Shown one piece after another: positions 61,782-64,000 of a DNA stretch of 64,000 nucleotides. The number at the start of each line of letters is the position of its first letter. Within the stretch, counting starts at the first letter, position 1. Below the pieces are notes generated by a model, which saw nothing but the letters and a program-made list of their open reading frames with translations, was not told the DNA's origin and did not search any database. Made by a program: the position numbers and the translations under genes. The stretch is from Mycobacterium sp. DL592 (GTDB lineage: Bacteria; Actinomycetota; Actinomycetes; Mycobacteriales; Mycobacteriaceae): assembly GCF_011694515.1 (NCBI RefSeq), contig NZ_CP050192.1:2787301-2851300 (forward strand). Reading direction: 5' to 3'.

Positions 61782-62581
61782 CACTCGCCGAACCGATCGC
61801 CGGCGGCAATGTCGGCATGGGCAGCGAATACCTCGAAGTTCGCGATCTGACAGTCGATTTCGACGGCTTCAAGGCCGTCAGCGGCGTCGACCTCACCCTG
61901 TTCCAGGGCGACCTGCGGTTCCTGATCGGACCCAACGGCGCGGGCAAGACCACCGTCATCGACGCGATCACCGGGCTGGTCCCGGCCAGCGGATCGGTGA
62001 ACAAGTCCGGCGCTGAACTACTCGACAAGAAGGTCCACCAGATCGCCAGGCTCGGGGTGGGCCGAACCTTCCAAACCGCCAGCGTCTTCGAACAACTGAC
62101 CGTGCTGCAGAACCTCGACATCGCCGCCGGGGCAGGCCGTTCCTGGTGGACCTTGCTGCGCAGGCGCGGGGCAGTCCTGCCGGCGATCGAGGAAGCCCTG
62201 GAGACCGTCGGCCTGACCGGGCTGGCCGACCAGCCGGCCGGCGTGCTGGCCCACGGCCAGAAGCAGTGGCTGGAGATCGGCATGCTGCTGGTACAGAACG
62301 CCGACGTCCTGCTGCTCGACGAGCCCGTGGCCGGCATGAGCGGCGAGGAGCGCGAGGAGACCGGAAACCTGTTGCGCCGCATCGGTTCCACCCGCACCGT
62401 GGTCGTCGTCGAACATGACATGGACTTCATGCGGGCGTTCGCCACGTCGGTGACGGTGCTGGCCCGCGGCCAGGTCATCGCCGAAGGTACGGTCGCCGAA
62501 GTCCAGGCCAACCCGAAGGTGCAGGAGGTCTACCTCGGCACCGCCGCGGCCGGGGCCTCCGATTTGGAGAGCGACGAATAA
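61778..62581 (+). CDS. urtD: Urea-type ABC transporter ATPase UrtD
   Basis: ATP-binding subunit of 267 residues, LivG-like. Walker A is GPNGAGKTT, signature LAHGQKQWLE (an H-G-Q-K variant typical of UrtD), and Walker B LLLDEPVAGMS. The start ATG 61778 overlaps the UrtC stop; a longer frame from 61574 is rejected. It drives import with UrtE. Confidence 0.93.
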   Translation: MTLAEPIAGGNVGMGSEYLEVRDLTVDFDGFKAVSGVDLTLFQGDLRFLIGPNGAGKTTVIDAITGLVPASGSVNKSGAELLDKKVHQIARLGVGRTFQTASVFEQLTVLQNLDIAAGAGRSWWTLLRRRGAVLPAIEEALETVGLTGLADQPAGVLAHGQKQWLEIGMLLVQNADVLLLDEPVAGMSGEEREETGNLLRRIGSTRTVVVVEHDMDFMRAFATSVTVLARGQVIAEGTVAEVQANPKVQEVYLGTAAAGASDLESDE

Positions 62582-63273
62582 TGCTGGAACTCATCGATGT
62601 TCGTACCGGGTACGGGCGTTCGCAGGTCATCCACGGCGTGAGCGTCGAGGTGCCCTCCGACGGGGTGGCCGCCGTCATGGGTCACAACGGCGCGGGCAAG
62701 ACCACCCTGCTGCGCGCCGCGGTGGGTCTGCTCAAATGCTCGGCGGGCAAGGTGATGATCGGCGGTGAGGACGTCACCAAACTGCGTCCCAGCGCGCGGG
62801 TGGCCCGCGGCCTGGCCTACGTGCCGCAGGGTCAGCAGTCCTTCGGTCAGCTGACCACCGCCGAGAACCTGCAGGTGGTCGCCGACGGCCGCAGAGGAGG
62901 CAAGCAACTCGTCGACGAACAGCTCGACCTGTTCCCCGCGCTCAAGGAGCTGCTGGGCAGGCGCGCCGGTCTGCTCTCCGGCGGCCAGCGCCAGCAGCTG
63001 GCGATCGCCCGCGCCCTGATCACCTCGCCGAAAATCCTGATCCTCGACGAACCCACCGAAGGCATCCAGCCGTCGGTGGTCGCCGAGATCGAGGCCGCCA
63101 TCACCGCACTGACCAGCCGCGGTGATCTCGGTGTCCTGCTGGTCGAACAGCACATCGGCTTCGCGCTGGAGTCGGCCCAGCAGTACTACATTCTGGAGTC
63201 CGGTCGGGTGACCTCCAGCGGTGCCGGCGGGTCTGCGTCGGAGGCCGATGTGCGTGCGGCGATGGCGATCTAG
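62581..63273 (+). CDS. urtE: Urea-type ABC transporter ATPase UrtE
   Basis: Second ATPase, 230 residues, LivF-like: MGHNGAGKTT (Walker A), LSGGQRQQLAIARAL (signature), ILILDEPTEGIQPSVVAEI (Walker B). The TEGIQPS segment is the UrtE signature variant. ATG 62581 overlaps the UrtD stop by one base. This completes a full urea/amide importer. Confidence 0.93.
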   Translation: MLELIDVRTGYGRSQVIHGVSVEVPSDGVAAVMGHNGAGKTTLLRAAVGLLKCSAGKVMIGGEDVTKLRPSARVARGLAYVPQGQQSFGQLTTAENLQVVADGRRGGKQLVDEQLDLFPALKELLGRRAGLLSGGQRQQLAIARALITSPKILILDEPTEGIQPSVVAEIEAAITALTSRGDLGVLLVEQHIGFALESAQQYYILESGRVTSSGAGGSASEADVRAAMAI

Positions 63274-63308
63274 GGTCACCAGCCCACCGGCGCTCGGCGC
63301 TGTAAGGC

Positions 63309-63767
63309 TCACCCCGCGTCGAGCAGATGCGTCGTCCCGCCCGGCGCGGAACTCACCGACGCCTTGAGCCGGCCGAACAGATCGATCGCCGACTGGATGC
63401 TCTGGTCGACGACGCTCCCGAAATCGCCACCGGCCGCGGTGCTGAAGCGGCGTGCCGCGACGACCCCGACCAGACGGGGATCCGACGAAGCGAACACCGT
63501 CGCCGTCACCGGCGGGGCAGACGCATTCCACTGCGACGCCAGGGCTGCCACCGTAGCGCGGGCCGCAGCCGGGTAGTAGCGCTCGGCGGTGATACTGATC
63601 TTCACCATGCGCCGGTCGGGGCCGCACGGTTCGAGGTGCACGTGCAGCCTGCCGTGGTAGGCGTTGACGAGGAAGAAGTACTCGTCGTCATGGTGGCCGC
63701 GGAAGTACCGCACCTGCCGGGTGCGCAGGTAACGCTCGATCAGTTCCGCGCCGAACTCGATGGTCAT
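63309..63767 (-). CDS. YbjN-like conserved protein
   Basis: A 152-residue protein with a type III secretion chaperone-like/YbjN-type fold: LIERYLRTRQVRYFRGHHDDEYFFLVNAYHGRLHVHLEP at the N-terminus and RRFSTAAGGDFGSVVDQSIQSAIDLFGRL at the C-terminus. No enzymatic residues are evident. ATG 63767 is used in place of a TTG at 63785. It is convergent with urtE. Role unknown; family members influence stress tolerance in other bacteria. Confidence 0.72.
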   Translation of the reverse strand: MTIEFGAELIERYLRTRQVRYFRGHHDDEYFFLVNAYHGRLHVHLEPCGPDRRMVKISITAERYYPAAARATVAALASQWNASAPPVTATVFASSDPRLVGVVAARRFSTAAGGDFGSVVDQSIQSAIDLFGRLKASVSSAPGGTTHLLDAG

Positions 63768-63868
63768 ATCCAGCAAACGCGTCAAAGACCGGGCACAGTT
63801 CCCGTCAACACCGTGGTAGAGCCAAGAATCTGGTGAGAATTCGGTAAGTCGCGCACTGCGCGCAGCGA

Positions 63869-64000
63869 CTAGGTCAGCTTCGCGAGAATCTCGGCGATCA
63901 CCGAGTCGACCGCCACGTCGACCTGTTCGCCGTTCGACAGGTCCTTGATGCCGACGGTGCCGGCCTCAATGTCACGGTCCCCCGCGACCAGCGCGAGGCG
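63869..64000 (-). CDS. hisS: Histidyl-tRNA synthetase, C-terminal end (cut by window)
   Basis: Only the last 43 codons are present: [20 protein letters not shown], then [20 protein letters not shown] and KLT before a TAG stop. This is the C-terminal end of the anticodon-binding domain of HisRS. Its position, beyond dhaA, agrees with the order Rv2579-Rv2580c in M. tuberculosis. The gene continues beyond base 64000. Confidence 0.9.
   Translation of the reverse strand, partial: RLALVAGDRDIEAGTVGIKDLSNGEQVDVAVDSVIAEILAKLT

Overview
The window is high-GC DNA that reads like a fast-growing mycobacterium (Mycolicibacterium type). The evidence is an aspS - SRPBCC protein - zinc metallopeptidase block, a radical SAM gene of the Rv2578c type, a dhaA-type haloalkane dehalogenase and the 3' end of hisS, all in the relative order known from Mycobacterium tuberculosis (Rv2572c, Rv2574, Rv2575, Rv2578c, Rv2579, Rv2580c). 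GTG starts, ATGA/GTGA overlaps and many FadD, FadE, SDR and flavin-oxygenase genes fit. No rRNA, tRNA or CRISPR array was seen, and no gene-free stretch exceeds 300 bases.

Region 1 (1-22.4 kb) is a steroid- or terpenoid-type catabolic cluster. It has both parts of 3-ketosteroid 9-alpha-hydroxylase (kshB at 4.2 kb, kshA at 17.1 kb), a 3-ketosteroid delta-1-dehydrogenase, a second KstD-like flavoprotein, two Baeyer-Villiger monooxygenases, two HSL-family esterases, three SDR dehydrogenases, an acyl-CoA synthetase, a thiolase, two NTF2-like proteins and several unassigned proteins. Local regulators are IclR and PadR types. A remnant of a second kshA lies at 22.3 kb. A Baeyer-Villiger oxidation plus esterase route acting on a ketone side chain or ring is a reasonable inference.

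Region 2 (22.4-34.3 kb) is the conserved backbone (deazaflavin-dependent nitroreductase family protein, aspS, SRPBCC, carboxylesterase, neutral zinc metallopeptidase, radical SAM) with an acyl-CoA module inserted: thioesterase, TetR, amidohydrolase and two FadE genes. Strong hairpins mark several 3' ends.

Region 3 (34.3-56 kb) sits where M. tuberculosis has Rv2578c and Rv2579 next to each other, so it looks like an accessory island. It carries four paralogous FMNH2-dependent monooxygenases (NtaA/DszA/EmoA family), two kinds of flavin reductase, a divergent RibBA-like protein, a peptide/nickel-type ABC importer (lipoprotein, two permeases, fused double ATPase), two MFS transporters, a GntR/UTRA regulator and a GAF-EAL protein. 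Its intergenic regions share an element of the form GCATTRCGCC / GGCGYAATGC, twice as long perfect inverted repeats. The likely job is uptake and oxidative cleavage of an unidentified organosulfur, aminopolycarboxylate or similar compound, with local flavin supply. The island ends in a zeta-toxin/HTH-antitoxin pair and an intact IS481-family element.

Region 4 (56-64 kb) has a TetR-dhaA operon with a tandem operator, a gamma-glutamylcyclotransferase-fold protein, a secreted MmpS-like protein, a complete urtABCDE-type ABC transporter, a YbjN-like protein and the hisS 3' end.
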